Both the position numbers and the translations under genes were made by a program. The notes beneath the pieces are model-generated. The model was not told where the DNA came from. It worked only from the letters and a program-made list of their open reading frames with translations, and did no database searches. This document shows positions 33,041 through 44,549 of a stretch of 64,000 nucleotides of DNA, one piece after another (the stretch's first letter is position 1; each line of letters starts with the position of its first letter). Origin of the DNA: Neolentinus lepideus HHB14362 ss-1 (lineage: Eukaryota; Basidiomycota; Agaricomycetes; Gloeophyllales; Gloeophyllaceae); assembly GCA_001632425.1 (NCBI GenBank), contig KV425581.1, positions 16,319-80,318 on the forward strand, written 5' to 3'.

Positions 33041-33595
33041 ATCAGAGACCAGATCTCAATGCGAGTCCAAGGAGCCTGGCCTCAATACGCCCCGACGGAT
33101 CTTGTCATTTGTTGGACTCAGATACATGATTGATTCAGGATAGTTGAATCCGTTGGATCGGGAGACGTCAAAATCAAGCACCGATTGAGAAGCTTGAGTG
33201 TTGTAATAGAGGAGCCCCTTAAATTCCTGTGAAAATGAGGGCCTCACAAGAAGGAAGAAGAACAAGCATAACCAACGCACCTTTTCATTCCCGTCGCTCA
33301 GCGTAGGTTGCTCGGGCCTGGAGACGCAGTGACGAGTCGAGATGAATCCTACTTCCTCACACTATTTCCCATAAATGCACTGTAATTTGCCGAGGAAGCC
33401 AGCCTTTGAGAGAATACCGATGTTATGAGGTCGACTGAAGATACATAGTTGGAAGCTATTGGAAGACGCGATTGTTGAACCATCATTCATTCCCACGGTT
33501 CTCGATCTGTGTCCAACATTCTCGCACTCCGTAGGAGCCATCGCTTCTACAAGTACTTCAATACGCGCACCCTTTGCGACTTGGCTGAAATCGAT
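33041..33595. other. possible minus-strand exon; otherwise nothing
   Basis: At 33058-33235 the minus strand is open (EFKGLLYYNTQASQSVLDFD and onwards) and preceded by a good acceptor (TTTTCACAG). An upstream piece with a GTGCGT donor could join it. The gene cannot be completed because RNase H1 begins on the other strand. Confidence 0.3.
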
Positions 33596-34702
33596 ATGCC
33601 GAAGGCAACAAAAGGAGGCTTCTACGCTGTGCGAGTTGGCCGCAAACCGGGTGTCTACACCACCTGGTACGCTCATTCTGTCCTGCCGTGTACATTCACA
33701 GTTTGCGAGAGTGCGCGTGCAGGACCGAATGTGAGGGCCAGATCAAAGGGTTCACTGGCGCACAACATCACAAGTTCAAGACTCAAGCGGAGGCGGAGGC
33801 ATATGTGAAGGGCGTATCGACCGTAGGCAGCAGTGGTAAACCGTATACGAAACCCGAGTCGGTCATGGTTTCGCAGAAGCCTAGGGTGACTGATCTACTA
33901 CAGACACCTGTACACAGTGTTGAAGAGGATGAGGAGGGCTGGGATGTGATCTATACTGATGGCGCGTGTCGAGGAAATGGAAAGGACAGAGCTGTTGCGG
34001 GAATTGGTGTATGGTGGGGACCAAATGATACCAGGTGCGTCGTTCCGTCCTGTATTCTCTGTCATAGCTTGGTATCTTCGTCCTGTTCTCATCGGAGTCT
34101 TCGCGTGGTTCCCTTGCTCACCTCATATCTCTTGTAGGAACCTCTCCGAACGATGCCCGGGTGATCAGACAAACAACCGCGCGGAGTTGATCGTAAGGTT
34201 TTTTGTGTTCTTTCGCCAGACATTCATCAGTTATTCGACACAGGCAATCGTGCGCGCCCTCGAAACCACACCTTTCAACAAAAAACCTCTCCTTATCAAA
34301 ACAGACTCCCAATACTCCATAAAGTGTCCGTTCCCTCCAATCTTCCTCCCGCGTTCCCTCACCCTTCCTCTTCTAGGTTTCCACGAATGGCTCCCTAAAT
34401 GGAAAGATAATGGCTGGAAGACTACCCAAGGGCTCGTCAAGAACGTATCGCTCATCCAATGCCTCGCGACACTCCTCGACCAGCGTTCCCGGCAGGGAAA
34501 AGTCAGGCTGAAGTACGTTGCAGGCCACCGCGGCATCGAGGGCAATGAGGGCGCCGATCGGCTAGCAGTGGCAGGTACACGGTTGCCTTCAGCCGAGGAG
34601 AGGGACTGGGACGAGCTCAGGCGGGAGGTGGATAGGAGCATAGCAGGCCAGATGGGTGCGAAGCCGGTGCAGCAGGTGGTGGAGTTCGAGGTGTGTGGCT
34701 AA
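33596..34702 (+). CDS. ribonuclease H1 (RNA-DNA hybrid ribonuclease, EC 3.1.26.4)
   Basis: Five exons (33596-33666, 33723-34034, 34138-34192, 34244-34325, 34377-34702) join to 281 residues. The N-terminal hybrid-binding domain (about 8-55) reads FYAVRVGRKPGVYTTW, then ECEGQIKGFTGAQHHKFKT. A linker rich in Val, Glu and Asp leads to the catalytic domain (about 100-255). The four catalytic acidic residues are visible: Asp in VIYTDGACRGNG, Glu in NNRAELI, Asp in IKTDSQYSIKC and Asp in GNEGADRLA, with the GHRGIEGNEGADRLA signature. It degrades RNA in RNA-DNA hybrids (R-loops, Okazaki primers), in nucleus and mitochondria. Four introns of 51-103 bp have consensus ends. The length is normal for fungal RNase H1. 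An alternative upstream Met for a mitochondrial form was not found in frame. Confidence 0.93.
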
Positions 34703-36775
34703 CTGAATTCGTGCTGGAAATTAATATTCGTCGTCTGAGTCCTACTTAGGTCACCGAGAATGACTTTTGGAGTCAAGAAGAGCTCGATGAGATTGAAAGA
34801 GAGATGCAGGCTTAGCTTTCTTGTAAAATGGTATTTGGGAGGTGCGCCTCCTCCTGTCTCACCGTATCGATGTCGAACCGCGAAGATGCATTAGTACACA
34901 ATTCTGTATCATATCTGATTCTTTGTTCCACCCCATTCGATCGGGCATGTCTATCCTTGTATAATTATTATGGGTGGAATGATGTTCGCAGGTCTGCCGG
35001 TGCTATGTGACGGTCATGATATTCTCATGGCTGGGACTTGCGTCCATAATAACGATCGAATAGGAGCTGACTTGGACTGTATAGGAGCCGGTCGTGCATT
35101 ACTCAGTTTCCCATGAGCGGTGACACTAGGGGAACATGGTCGGCGAAGGAATATTCAAGAAATTAAGTATTCCGAATTGCTCATTTGGCATTGACCGGAG
35201 ATGGTGCAATTTGCGACTGCCGTCATTTCCATTACGGCTGGCATATCGCATGCGGATTGCAAACCTTTCTGAATGTAGCGACATCAAAGGCATAGGGCAA
35301 CGAGTACTTAACCTCGAGAAAAATACACATGTCTCGAGTACGGAAGGTCGCAGCCACGAGTAGGTTGCTCGAGGTGGTGCGTAAGTAATAGGTCGACGTA
35401 GCTCTTGTTTCTGATCCTCGAAGGAATAGTCAAGATGCACGAAAAAGTCGTGTGACGTGTCACTGGCTGTTCAAATATTATTGACTAGGAGGACGAGGAT
35501 CAATCGAGTCTAAATTAGGATCCAGAAAGAAAGATGCTTCACAGAATGGCAGAATGATACTAAGACGTATCTCACGTCCATGCCGGCTGTACACAGGCTA
35601 TTGAAGAAATCAACCAAAGACGATATGACGCGGGCGCGCTTGCGGTCGGTTGCCCGAAGGGCAATTGCGTACTGTACAACAAGTAGATACGAGCTTATAT
35701 ACAAGTTTTTCTTATCATTCCCGATATTGGCGCCTCCGCCCCCGCCCCCCTTGACCACATGCTCGCACGCGAGCTCGACCCGAATCCCAAATTCCAACAG
35801 CTATATGACTAGATGATATGTTACAATAATTCAAAAGAAGATACAGCCACGGTGAATATTGTCCTGATCACACAGCATGCAGTAAGTGGGATCGGTATCA
35901 TAATGCAGATGTGAGGAACTCACCGATAATTACACTGCCAAATATCGTGTCGGGGCAGTCAGTTTTCACACTAGTTCTCGTCTACCTTACATTCATAGCA
36001 CGTAGATACATCCGTCATATATATCTGATGTCACAATCAAGAAAACAGAGATATTCCATGAAAGGCCAGTCGCGGGAAACCCTAACCAGCAGCGTGCGCC
36101 CCGTAGCGAGCATTCAAACTCCGCTGAAGTGTCTTATTGTCTTACAACATCAGACTTTGACGTATTTCTCCTCTCATACCTCAATGTCAACTTCCATCGT
36201 ATGTGTCGGAATTGTACGTTCAGCGTGCTTCATTCCTGAAATTTTCAAACCGTAAATATCAGTCGCTATAGCCCCAGACACAGTACAGACAGTACAATTA
36301 CTACAACTGTTCGACATCTCAGACCTGCGGTCATGATAACGAGGGTACTAGGTACGTTCAAATAAAAGCTGATGAGAATGGTTACGTGCTTAATGAAGGG
36401 AAAAAAACACTAAGAAGAACGAAGGTGCCAGGCGAACAACGAAGGTGTGTCGCACTTCGAAGAAAAGAAAGCAGGAAGGGTAAAACACAATGTAACTATC
36501 CAGAGAATTACTAAAAGAGAAGACCAAACGAAAAATCGTGTCATGTGCGCGTGATAATTTATAACGTGCAAGTTGAATTCGACTTTGAGGTAGCGTGATG
36601 TCGAGGAATAAGGTGAGTGATCATGTCGGTTGCGCGAATTCGTGAATATGCTACACTGAGGTGATTGATCTAGACGCCAGCGGTCAAGTCAGCCTTTCAG
36701 CAGTATGAGAGGCAAATATGAGACTCACACAATCCATATTTTGTCTGTAGTATATGGTATATGCCTCTTCTTCTC
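34703..36775. other. 2.1-kb gene-free interval
   Basis: Only short unsupported frames. A run of C (CCTCCGCCCCCGCCCCCC) lies near 35740. Nothing else seen. Confidence 0.45.
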
Positions 36776-36889
36776 TTAGGCGATGACGCAGTACGAGAAC
36801 GCGCCCTTCCCAGATGACTCCTCTTCAACTGGGACCTCGACTTTCTCGACCTCCTCAAAAGCGTCAATGATGGTGCTGATAGAGTCCAT
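36776..36889 (-). CDS. lipopeptide mating-pheromone-like precursor (CaaX, CVIA)
   Basis: An intronless 37-codon ORF starts MDSISTIIDAFEEVEKVEVP and ends GKGAFSYCVIA followed by TAA. The last four residues form a CaaX box (C-V-I-A) for farnesylation, removal of the last three residues and carboxymethylation. Basidiomycete pheromone precursors typically are this short, begin MDxxxT/S, have an acidic middle with a charged-pair cleavage site, and end in an aromatic residue before a CVIA, CVVA or CTIA box. The EEE near residues 22-24 is the likely processing site, giving a mature peptide of about 10-11 residues ending in farnesyl-Cys. No pheromone receptor gene is identifiable in the window. It could be part of a mating-type B locus or one of the dispersed non-mating pheromone genes. 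A chance ORF is the alternative, but the combination of features makes that unlikely. Confidence 0.68.
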   Translation of the reverse strand: MDSISTIIDAFEEVEKVEVPVEEESSGKGAFSYCVIA

Positions 36890-37024
36890 TTCTTCACTTA
36901 GTGCAGAGCCTAAATATTCGAAGGTGTTGCTTTCGCTAGAGTGAAGTAGAGCGAAGACGAAGGTGCTTTGGCTCGAGACCTGGGGACTTGTTTGACGGTG
37001 CCGTCCAGTGCTTTCCCGAGCACC

Positions 37025-37031
37025 TTATATA
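37025..37031 (-). promoter_or_regulatory. TATA box of the pheromone-like gene
   Basis: TATATAA on the minus strand, 136 bp upstream of the ATG at 36889. It fits a transcription start about 100 bp before the ORF and supports the ORF being expressed. Confidence 0.5.
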
Positions 37032-37099
37032 CTGTCGCAAACATCCAGATCAAATATGCCCTTCGTGGCGGCGCACTCTTGTCTTCCTGTGCATTCACC

Positions 37100-39833
37100 G
37101 GTTCCTGCCTACCCAGGACGTCAGTATCACAATAGCTCTACTAATTGTCTTGTACTCATCCGAGGTCAGCCCGAAGCCAAGCATGACGAGGCTTCTATAA
37201 ACAGTATATACGTTGCATGACACAGTCACAGGCGTGGCTGAGACAATAGTGAGCCCAGGATGTAGCTTGGAACGAAGACGGGCCTTGACAATAACGTCAG
37301 GTACACACTTCGGGAACGAGGCGCCCGCACCGTTCGGACGGACCACCGGTGTTACCATATTTGGAAATGTTCTTGACAATTGCGGTAATAGGGCCGGTCA
37401 CCGCGACTACGTATTGTGGTGATGCAAAGTCGTAGTACGTCGGTTTCGAGAAGATCCGATGGATGTGGAAATGCAAAGCAAGTCCATCGTGGCAACGCTA
37501 ATCGTGTGATATGTCCCGTCTCTTCGCTGCGGATGTATACTCCCTACTCCCGAGCGCTAAACAATAATATGACGTACCGAGCGGTTTCGACACATCTATC
37601 TGATTGATCACGTCTCGGACCAGATACCGCTGTGCCACGGATTCATGAATAATCAAAGTCCAGATGCGACCAAGCACCTATCTATTCTCAGGATGCATAG
37701 GACACTTGGTACGAAAATACCTTTTATCTTGGGGGTGACAAGTCGCCGAGAACAATGCCTAGTGGTGAAGCTTGAGTTGGAATTTCAGCAGTCTATGCAT
37801 TTCAATCCGCTGAAGGTCCCGCAAACAATAGTGCGTGTAGTCTGGCAGCAGGGTGGCGTACCTGAACACGATTCCAGGCACTATCGCGGTGATAGGTCAG
37901 CTTCAGTGGTCTCACAATACATGATCAGCTAACAATAAGGTGGAAATCGGGAGACTGACCGGGAAAGAATGTAGAAGAGTAGTTCTCGTCCTCACACTCA
38001 GTGATGTGGCCATGTTTGACAGTAAACCGATGCACCGTGTAGTACACACAAGGTATGAGTGCAGACAAGAAAGAGGTTGTTGGCCCGGCTGATACAACAC
38101 GGTATAAAAAATGTACCTCATTATGACACAGAGGATATTCTCACCTCCGTGTCAATTAAGAGAGAAGCAATTCTGGATCTATACTTAGTGAATGAGTCAT
38201 GGAGACCGACTCTGATGCGTGCGTGAGTCTCACCATTAGGAACATCGGGGCTCTGTTCATGACCCTGATTTCTCAAAGGTCAGCGAATAATAAAAAAACA
38301 CTAGAGTATCGCGAAGTGACTTGCTGGCACCATTTCGGCTGACGAAAATGGCAATCATCTTTTGTGGCCGCAGCAGACGATAGATACACCCAGCAGACAA
38401 TAGCAAGGGCATCGCCCCAGCTCTAGACCGCAGGAACGGTAGACGTGATTCCGTTCCAACATTCGTAGATCGGCAGAGATATCGCAACGGAAATCTCGGC
38501 GAGACAAACATTAGTTTGATTCACAGCGCAAGAACACAGGGGCTTACTACAGCAGTTGATGTAGAATGAGGGCCATAACATGATGTCGTTACCACAGCCT
38601 CTGATTCCAATCGAGAGACCACCGAGGTGGTAAGGAGAGGATAATCCCGATAAAAGCTCAGGCGTAAACGTCGACATCCTCCTTCAAAGCAGGAGGCAGG
38701 CAAACTAGGCAAGCAGCTGTCGCACTGTTGACAGTAAACACCACCATACGCTGAATTGTCTCGATACGACGACCAAGCAGTATGCTGATGTCTATTGTCA
38801 ACGATAGCATTTCTACCAAGTGCAATTTGTCAAGAAGCTATCTATACGTTGACAGTAGACACGAGCATGGGGCATTGCCGAGGAGAAAGAAAGTGATATT
38901 CTTAATATTCATACTGCGAGCAGGCGAACACTACGGCGCAAAGGTGAAGTACATGCATTGCCGAGGATCCATGACGTTCGACAACGTCCCTCGCTGTTGC
39001 GTTCTGTCAGTACAGATGCAGGTGAGTAACACATGTACACAAGCGAATCACTTACTTATTTCTTTTCGCTCAGTGCTGGTCCGAACATCTTCATCAATAA
39101 CCGAGATCATCGATGCAGCACCATGTTCAAGACGACTTTCGGGAGTCAATGTGTCTAGTCTTGGAGACGAGGATCGAAGTTCACACCTCCACAATCGCTC
39201 ATTGAATTCAAATAGAGAAGATTTCATCCCAACAATCATGGATCGCGAAGTAGGAAATTCCTGGTACCTTCGATTGTGCATACAACAGATGTGGAGCGCA
39301 CCGACACCACCATCGGACATGCGCACTAGAGTATGAAGGTGCATGGAAATAAATACAATGAACGTAATCGAGCGCTGATGTCTGCATGTCCACGCACCAC
39401 GATTTCGTCTGATGTCGTGACTTTGACTTGAAGACGTGACTTCTTATGGCACAAAACTTTCATAACATCTCACAGGGCACCATTGCAAACCTGATAGCTA
39501 AAGCGGAGATATGGGTCGGGTGAGAAGTGGCAGCAGACACATACACATATAGTTAGCTGCGTTCCTGACGTGCGAGCAGAATAAAGCACAATGGACAACT
39601 GGCGGAATGGATTAGCAAGTCAAAGCCGCTGGCGGAACCGTGCCTGCCACGTTCAGCATTCAGCGATTCTCGACCGCTGTACATCCTCCATCAGAGCCTC
39701 AGTAGCCCAGAACCGGGGGGTCAATTCAGCACATGCAGTGACCGAGAAATATGACGTTCGAGGATTTCGCGGCAAACAATAGGATTCAGATCCACAACTC
39801 TCCGTTTAATTTCTTCGCACTGGTCATCGTCAC
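37100..39833. other. unassigned interval with exon-like minus-strand stretches
   Basis: Open minus-strand segments with plausible splice ends occur around 39050-39340, 38430-38680 and 37880-38120 (for example VPGIVFRYATLLPDYTHYCL after a GATAG acceptor near 37890). I looked specifically for a seven-helix STE3 pheromone receptor because of the neighbouring precursor. I could not assemble one, and in-frame stops interrupt the best candidates. A decayed gene is possible. Confidence 0.35.
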
Positions 39834-40279
39834 TCATGGCAACTGAGTTGCGGCAAGATAAGGAACGATAACGGTCTTCTCCTTGTCCCACTGTTCAAGC
39901 CATTTCGTTATCATGCATACTGTTGGACTCAGAAACGCACTAATACTTACAACGCCTGAAGTCCAGTAGACGTCACTCTCAATAATCTTCTTCGCGTCCT
40001 CGAGGCTCGCAGCTTGCACAATCAAACCAGATCCGGTCAATTTCTTGGTCTCAGAGCTGACAGTCACAGGATCGACGAATGCGCCTCCGACCTCTGGTAT
40101 CGAGAACAACAGCACATTATGACAGTTCAGCAGCGAAAGTCAGTATACGCACTGATGGTCCCTGCCGCGATTAGCTCCTTCGCCTTCTCCAAATGCTTCG
40201 GCCTCACATCCAGCCTCCGCTGGAATGCACCCTCATCGGTATAATCAGGGGCGTACACGAAGAACAGTCCCGTCGACAT
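39834..40279 (-). CDS. YCII-domain protein
   Basis: Three exons (40153-40279, 39951-40093, 39834-39890) join to 108 residues, the usual size of this family. The start ATG opens MSTGLFFVYAPDYTDEGAFQ. The YCII-like fold is seen in FQRRLDVRPKHLEKAKELI, VGGAFVDPV, GSGLIVQAASLEDAKKIIESD and the closing WDKEKTVIVPYLAATQLP. The YCII His-Asp pair is not clearly present; a conserved RxxH (RPKH) and an Asp are candidates. Family members are small dimeric ferredoxin-like proteins; the fungal ones are mostly uncharacterised and possibly act on small reactive metabolites. It is divergent from the ISA2-type gene, with 301 bp between the starts, so the two probably share a promoter. Confidence 0.85.
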
Positions 40280-40580
40280 CGTTCTGACAATGAGAGAGGT
40301 AGGAGTGAGAAATAAGCGGGCGAGGCTGCTGGAATTTTTATAGAGAGGTCGCGTAAGGATAGAGCAATAGGAACCGATCATTGCGAGGCTTACTGGGGTA
40401 CACTAGATGCACTCGGCTTCGGAGGAGGGATTACATTAACGGGTGAGATTGGTGAGCGTCGGCGAGTTGCCCGGACGGGGACGGGCCGGAGTCCCGGGCC
40501 TCGTGTTATGACTAATCCGATATGTTTCTCCGTAGATTCGTCCGCCACTCCTGCGTTGCATAACTTCACTCTGCACTCTA
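40280..40580. promoter_or_regulatory. shared divergent promoter of the YCII and ISA2-like genes
   Basis: 301 bp between two start codons that face away from each other. No clear TATA box on either side. Confidence 0.5.
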
Positions 40581-41337
40581 ATGGCGACAACATATGCTAT
40601 GAAAAGAGTGTCTCGTCCTGGCTCATTTGCACTCTCCAAGGCTTTCCTGTCGGGATGCCGACAAACGCAATGCCGGACGTACTCTGCATTCTTCACTGCC
40701 TCTCGTCCGACTCAAGAATATACATCCTCGCTTGCACGACGTTTCTCCACAGGTCGCGCTTCATTAGCTGCGCTTGCTAGCCACCCACCGTCACAACGCA
40801 GCGTCCTGCTACACTTACCATCACCCGAGGCGCTAGAAGAGGAAGAGTTGGATGTAGAGCTGGTACCTAAGGAGGAAGCGACTGTTGACATTACCGACCG
40901 TGCTGCTGAGGTGCGTTATTACATTCTCTCTATGAAAAATCCTCTATAATATGCCATACAGCAACTGCGTTCGATAGCGACGCGCGAAAATAACCCAGAT
41001 GCCGCGCTGCGAATAGCCGTGGAATCGGGCGGATGTCATGGGTACCAGTACAAAATGGAGCTTGCAACGAGTCGCAACCCAGATGACTAGTAAGCCTTCC
41101 CTCACGCCTTACGGGTTGACGTTAACTATCCTACCTATTCGAACTCCCAGCTATTTCACCCACCCTAACATTCGCCCCGCGAACATCCTGATCGACGCTA
41201 TCTCCCTCTCCCTTCTCAAAGGTTCCACGATTGACTTTGCGACGGAACTCATTGGGAGTAGCTTCCGTATCATGGATAACCCTCAAGCGAAGGGCAGCGG
41301 ATGCGGGTGCGGGGTTAGCTGGGAACTGAAGGTATAA
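40581..41337 (+). CDS. ISA2: mitochondrial iron-sulfur assembly protein, ISA2/HesB type
   Basis: Three exons (40581-40910, 40962-41089, 41151-41337) join to 214 residues. The N-terminal 75 residues are rich in Arg, Ser and Ala and have few acidic residues, as in a mitochondrial targeting sequence. The A-type scaffold domain carries the three conserved cysteines: ESGGCHGYQYKM and, near the C-terminus, GSGCGCGVSWE. Core motifs are VDITDRAAE, LRIAVESGGCHG, GSTIDFATELIGSSF and NPQAKGSGCGC. ISA2 acts with ISA1 and IBA57 to build [4Fe-4S] clusters in mitochondria. The loop after PDDY is longer than I expect (FTHPNIRPANILIDAISLSL), which may be lineage-specific. It converges with the DUF4436-like gene downstream. 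Confidence 0.88.
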
Positions 41338-41652
41338 GAGGAATCGGACAATTTATAGAGCGACTCGAGGTATACGCTCACATGCTATATTATAATTTAT
41401 ACTATCCTTGTTGCTTATTTTATCAGGTGATGTCACCAGCCGCATTTCCCAGCTGAAGACACCAGAGTGAATATAACTTATCACCGAAGCTTGCAAGCTA
41501 GAGGAAAACAGGGTACGGAGACAGCAAGGACAACATGTCGACGACGATAGACTATCTACAGGTGAAAAAGGGTGAAAGCTGTATCCAACGCAGACAAGTG
41601 CAGGTGCGGCACAAATAAATAAATAAATACCGGAAACCATTTCCTCTCCTCA

Positions 41653-43524
41653 CTAATCCTGCTTCTCCTTATCTTGTGTGCTTTGGTTCTCTCGATCGTA
41701 TTTCTCGGGATTGCCAAAGAGGAAGACGCCGGTCATCAGGACGGCCTGGAGGAAGAGATGCCTTACTCAGGACGTCGCCCATATGAGAGGAAAAGGACGT
41801 ACGCAGAATGTGATTATGGCCAGACATGGCAGGATGCCGACGAAATCTGATAAATATCAAACTAGGTAAGTCTCTTACGTTGCTCAGCTCACGGACTTAC
41901 CAATGTCAGCACCGAATCCAGTAGGAGCTCCAGGTAACGTCGACCGGAGTTGTGTGAACGCGAACAGCGTTGCAATAGGCAGGACAAGTACTGTCGCAGA
42001 CATGCTCCTATGCAAGAACACCACTGCCACGCAGGTGGCGAGGAACGTTAGCGTCACGAGCCCTGGGAATAACCATTAATGTTGCCCACGGACAATGGAG
42101 AGGAGAGGTGACGCACAGATGGCGATGACGATCGCTATCGCGTAGACGCGGATAACGGGGCCGCGGGTGATGGTCAGGACGCTTTGGTATGCACCGTCAT
42201 CATAGGCGCCGCTGTCGTTCGCGTCCAGCTCTGCTTTGAATCCGCTGCAATATTAGAACCAAGATTAACAGGAAAAAGCTAATGCCGAGTTTTCGACGAA
42301 ACACGTACACTGCGATACCGCTCGTGCTCACGATACCCACCTGAGGGAAGGTCACGTTGTCCGGTAAGCTTGCAAACATGAATATCTCAGCCGTGTACCT
42401 GAACAACGACAATGAGCTCGGCGGCGCAGCGCGGTTAAAATTGGTTGTGTACTTCTCAAAAGGATAGGACTGGGCTGTCCGTCCCGGAGCGGAAATGATA
42501 GCAATATCTGTTCGGAAGTACGGCGAGTTCGCGAAGGTATCCGAGGAGCACGCTTCCGCGGTATTCAAGACGAAGACTGGCGTCGACGGGCGGTTGTTGT
42601 TCGGTGGTGAAGATCCGGAAGAACTCGAGGAGCGCAGTAGGTTCCTTGCAGAACAAAGAAGAGGGTGTTCGGACAAGTCAAATATAAGAAGTGCGTACGT
42701 ACTCGTCGAAGAAGAGGCTCATAGTCGTGTTGGTATAGTTGCCACAACCATACCCGGACATGTATATGTTCCAGTCGATGGTCATGGACTGCTTATCCGA
42801 GCTAATGGAGATTAGACTGGCTTCCAGTTCAACCTGGATGGATAGTAATAATGTTCAGTATGTAGCGCCGACTCGCTCACGCAAGAAGACTTACCATCTC
42901 GTTCCCAGATGCCACAGCGTCTTCGAACGGACGCAGGCGCAGAGCCCATCCCAAGGGCACGCTAATGACAAGGCATAGTATGACCGCGATGAGACACATG
43001 ATGAACCAATGTACGCGGCTCCATTCCCATGCCTTCTTCCACCACGCGCGAATACGGCCTCTTTGCATTGCGAAGCCGCTCTTCCCTTTACCTCCAGCAT
43101 ACTGAGCAGGCGGGGTCACGGCCAGAGTGGACTCTGAGACCTCATTGTCGCCGTTCGTGCTCTGTTCAGTATTCGTCCGCGTCGGGGCAGCTGCGAGCGT
43201 CGATCGAGTGTGCTCGACGGGTGTTTGAGCAGCCAGGAAAGGCGAGTATCCAAGCAGTCCTGTCGTCTCCGAGGAAGTAGTCAGCTCCTGGGTCGAAGGA
43301 GCAGCAATATTCGCGCCGAAATATGGATTAAAGTGGTCTTCCGTATCGCCTGCCTGAGCATGCGAGCTCTCACCGGTGGCTCTCAAACTGCCCATTCTAG
43401 AAATTGTGGCAGGACGAGGTAAGGATTTCAGCGACGAGGAGCGCTCGCGGGTCTGAGTGGGTCTTGAATCGTCAGGAACAGCGACGGTCGCATTTAAACT
43501 AGGATTGCGTGGCATCGACATCAT
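41653..43524 (-). CDS. DUF4436-like multi-pass membrane protein
   Basis: Seven exons (42895-43524, 42703-42833, 42309-42644, 42117-42244, 41901-42062, 41803-41846, 41653-41745) join to 507 residues from the first ATG (MMSMPRNP). A long Ser/Thr/Pro-rich cytosolic N-terminus precedes WFIMCLIAVILCLVISVPLGW (first membrane helix). A lumenal or extracellular beta-rich domain of about 230 residues follows (SMTIDWNIYMSGYGCGNY, TAEIFMFASLPDNVTF). Then come three or four closely spaced helices (IRVYAIAIVIAI, LVTLTFLATCVAVVFL, ATVLVLPIATLFAF, VGILPCLAIITFC) and a short charged tail. The conserved RSTLPGAPTGFGADIDF linker between the last helices is typical of this fungal family as I recall it. Function unknown. 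All six introns have consensus ends and consistent phase. Confidence 0.82.
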
Positions 43525-43589
43525 ATCAAGGAGAACGGCAGTGTTGAAGTGAGGAAGGCTGGATCGTACAGGCCTGCTCGACAAGAATG

Positions 43590-44399
43590 CGAAAGATCAA
43601 AAATGGACTACTACCAGCGAGGTACTGGAATTTTGTCCCCGACGACAGAGCAAACCTAAAAAGGTATTTATCCCGTGATCCTCTGTCCCGCGGAACGTAT
43701 CAGTCATCAAGGAACAATTCAGACCACTACTAAAGCACTAGAGTGCACTATGGAAACAAGCGCTGAGCTCTTTAGGTTGACAGGTGGGCGCTTTTTGTCG
43801 TGATGTTGATTGAGGACACTGCCGATCACGTATCAGCTTCTTCAGGCACCGCAGCATCTCTGCTTGGAGCAGATCATTCCATTGCTGCGAGGATGCACAG
43901 CTTTGAAGACAGACTCCAGAACGACTTGAAGAAGGCGGCCCATCGTCTGGTGTCGCATATTGGGCGCTTTCACGGGACCACGTTCAACCCGCGGTGACAG
44001 CAGTACGGCATCGATACTTTCGATGATTATCAGGTTCCTTTGACGCTCGTTCGACTTGAGAATTTGGAGTCAGTCCAGACGCTTTGACTGTGCTTTCAAG
44101 GTCGTATTTTTAGACCTGTGTGAGCGTAGCAGAGGATATTAGGACAACCCAAAACGTGGGAGTTCTGTCACTTGCTATGAATTTTTTGCGATAATCCGTA
44201 TCCGGCACAATTAAGACAAGGACTGCAATGTCGACTTGAAATATTTAACGTATTCATATCTCAGTATCCATTTCAAGACGAGTAAGGAAGTCGTTGCTGG
44301 TCGTTGCGAGACAAGCGGAGAGCGATTCCTGCCTCGGTTGCGCGATGCACCTACCCTAAACCATCCACGTGACTTTATTTGAGCCGCAAGTGCGAGCAT
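43590..44399. other. upstream flank of the membrane-protein gene; one small ORF
   Basis: A 64-codon plus-strand ORF from the ATG at 43803 to 43997 ends HSFEDRLQNDLKKAAHRLV... and looks amphipathic and helical. It has no relatives I recognise and no upstream exon. It may be a small gene or chance. Confidence 0.35.
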
Positions 44400-44407
44400 C
44401 GACGTCC

Positions 44408-44549
44408 CACCTGCACATCCCACAATCCCATTCTAATTAGACTCGATGTAAGGCCTGTCCTTAGCATTCTAATTAGACTCACAATTGTTCCTGGACGACT
44501 CCAGCAGTAAAACCAGAGATATCTCTGGGTGGCGATAGAGTCCAGAGAT
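44408..44549. repeat. extra terminal 142-bp repeat of the fold-back element
   Basis: Tandem with 44550-44691. Both copies start CACCTGCACA and end CCAGAGAT, and they differ at only a few positions. The outer copy abuts the target duplication, so it is the copy used as the end in the insertion. Confidence 0.88.

Noticed and set aside
33056..33280. Small secreted protein with a leucine-rich leader (LCLFFFLL)
   Set aside because: The leader has no ATG and is the pyrimidine tract of an intron ending TTTTCACAG; the rest is at most an internal exon.
36910..37098. 62-residue minus-strand ORF upstream of the pheromone-like gene
   Set aside because: It spans the TATA box and the probable leader of the next gene, and its sequence is not protein-like.
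37880..38700. Possible STE3-type pheromone receptor exons on the minus strand
   Set aside because: Searched because of the neighbouring pheromone-like ORF. No set of exons gives seven membrane helices, and in-frame stops break the best stretch (ISLPIYECWNGITS region).
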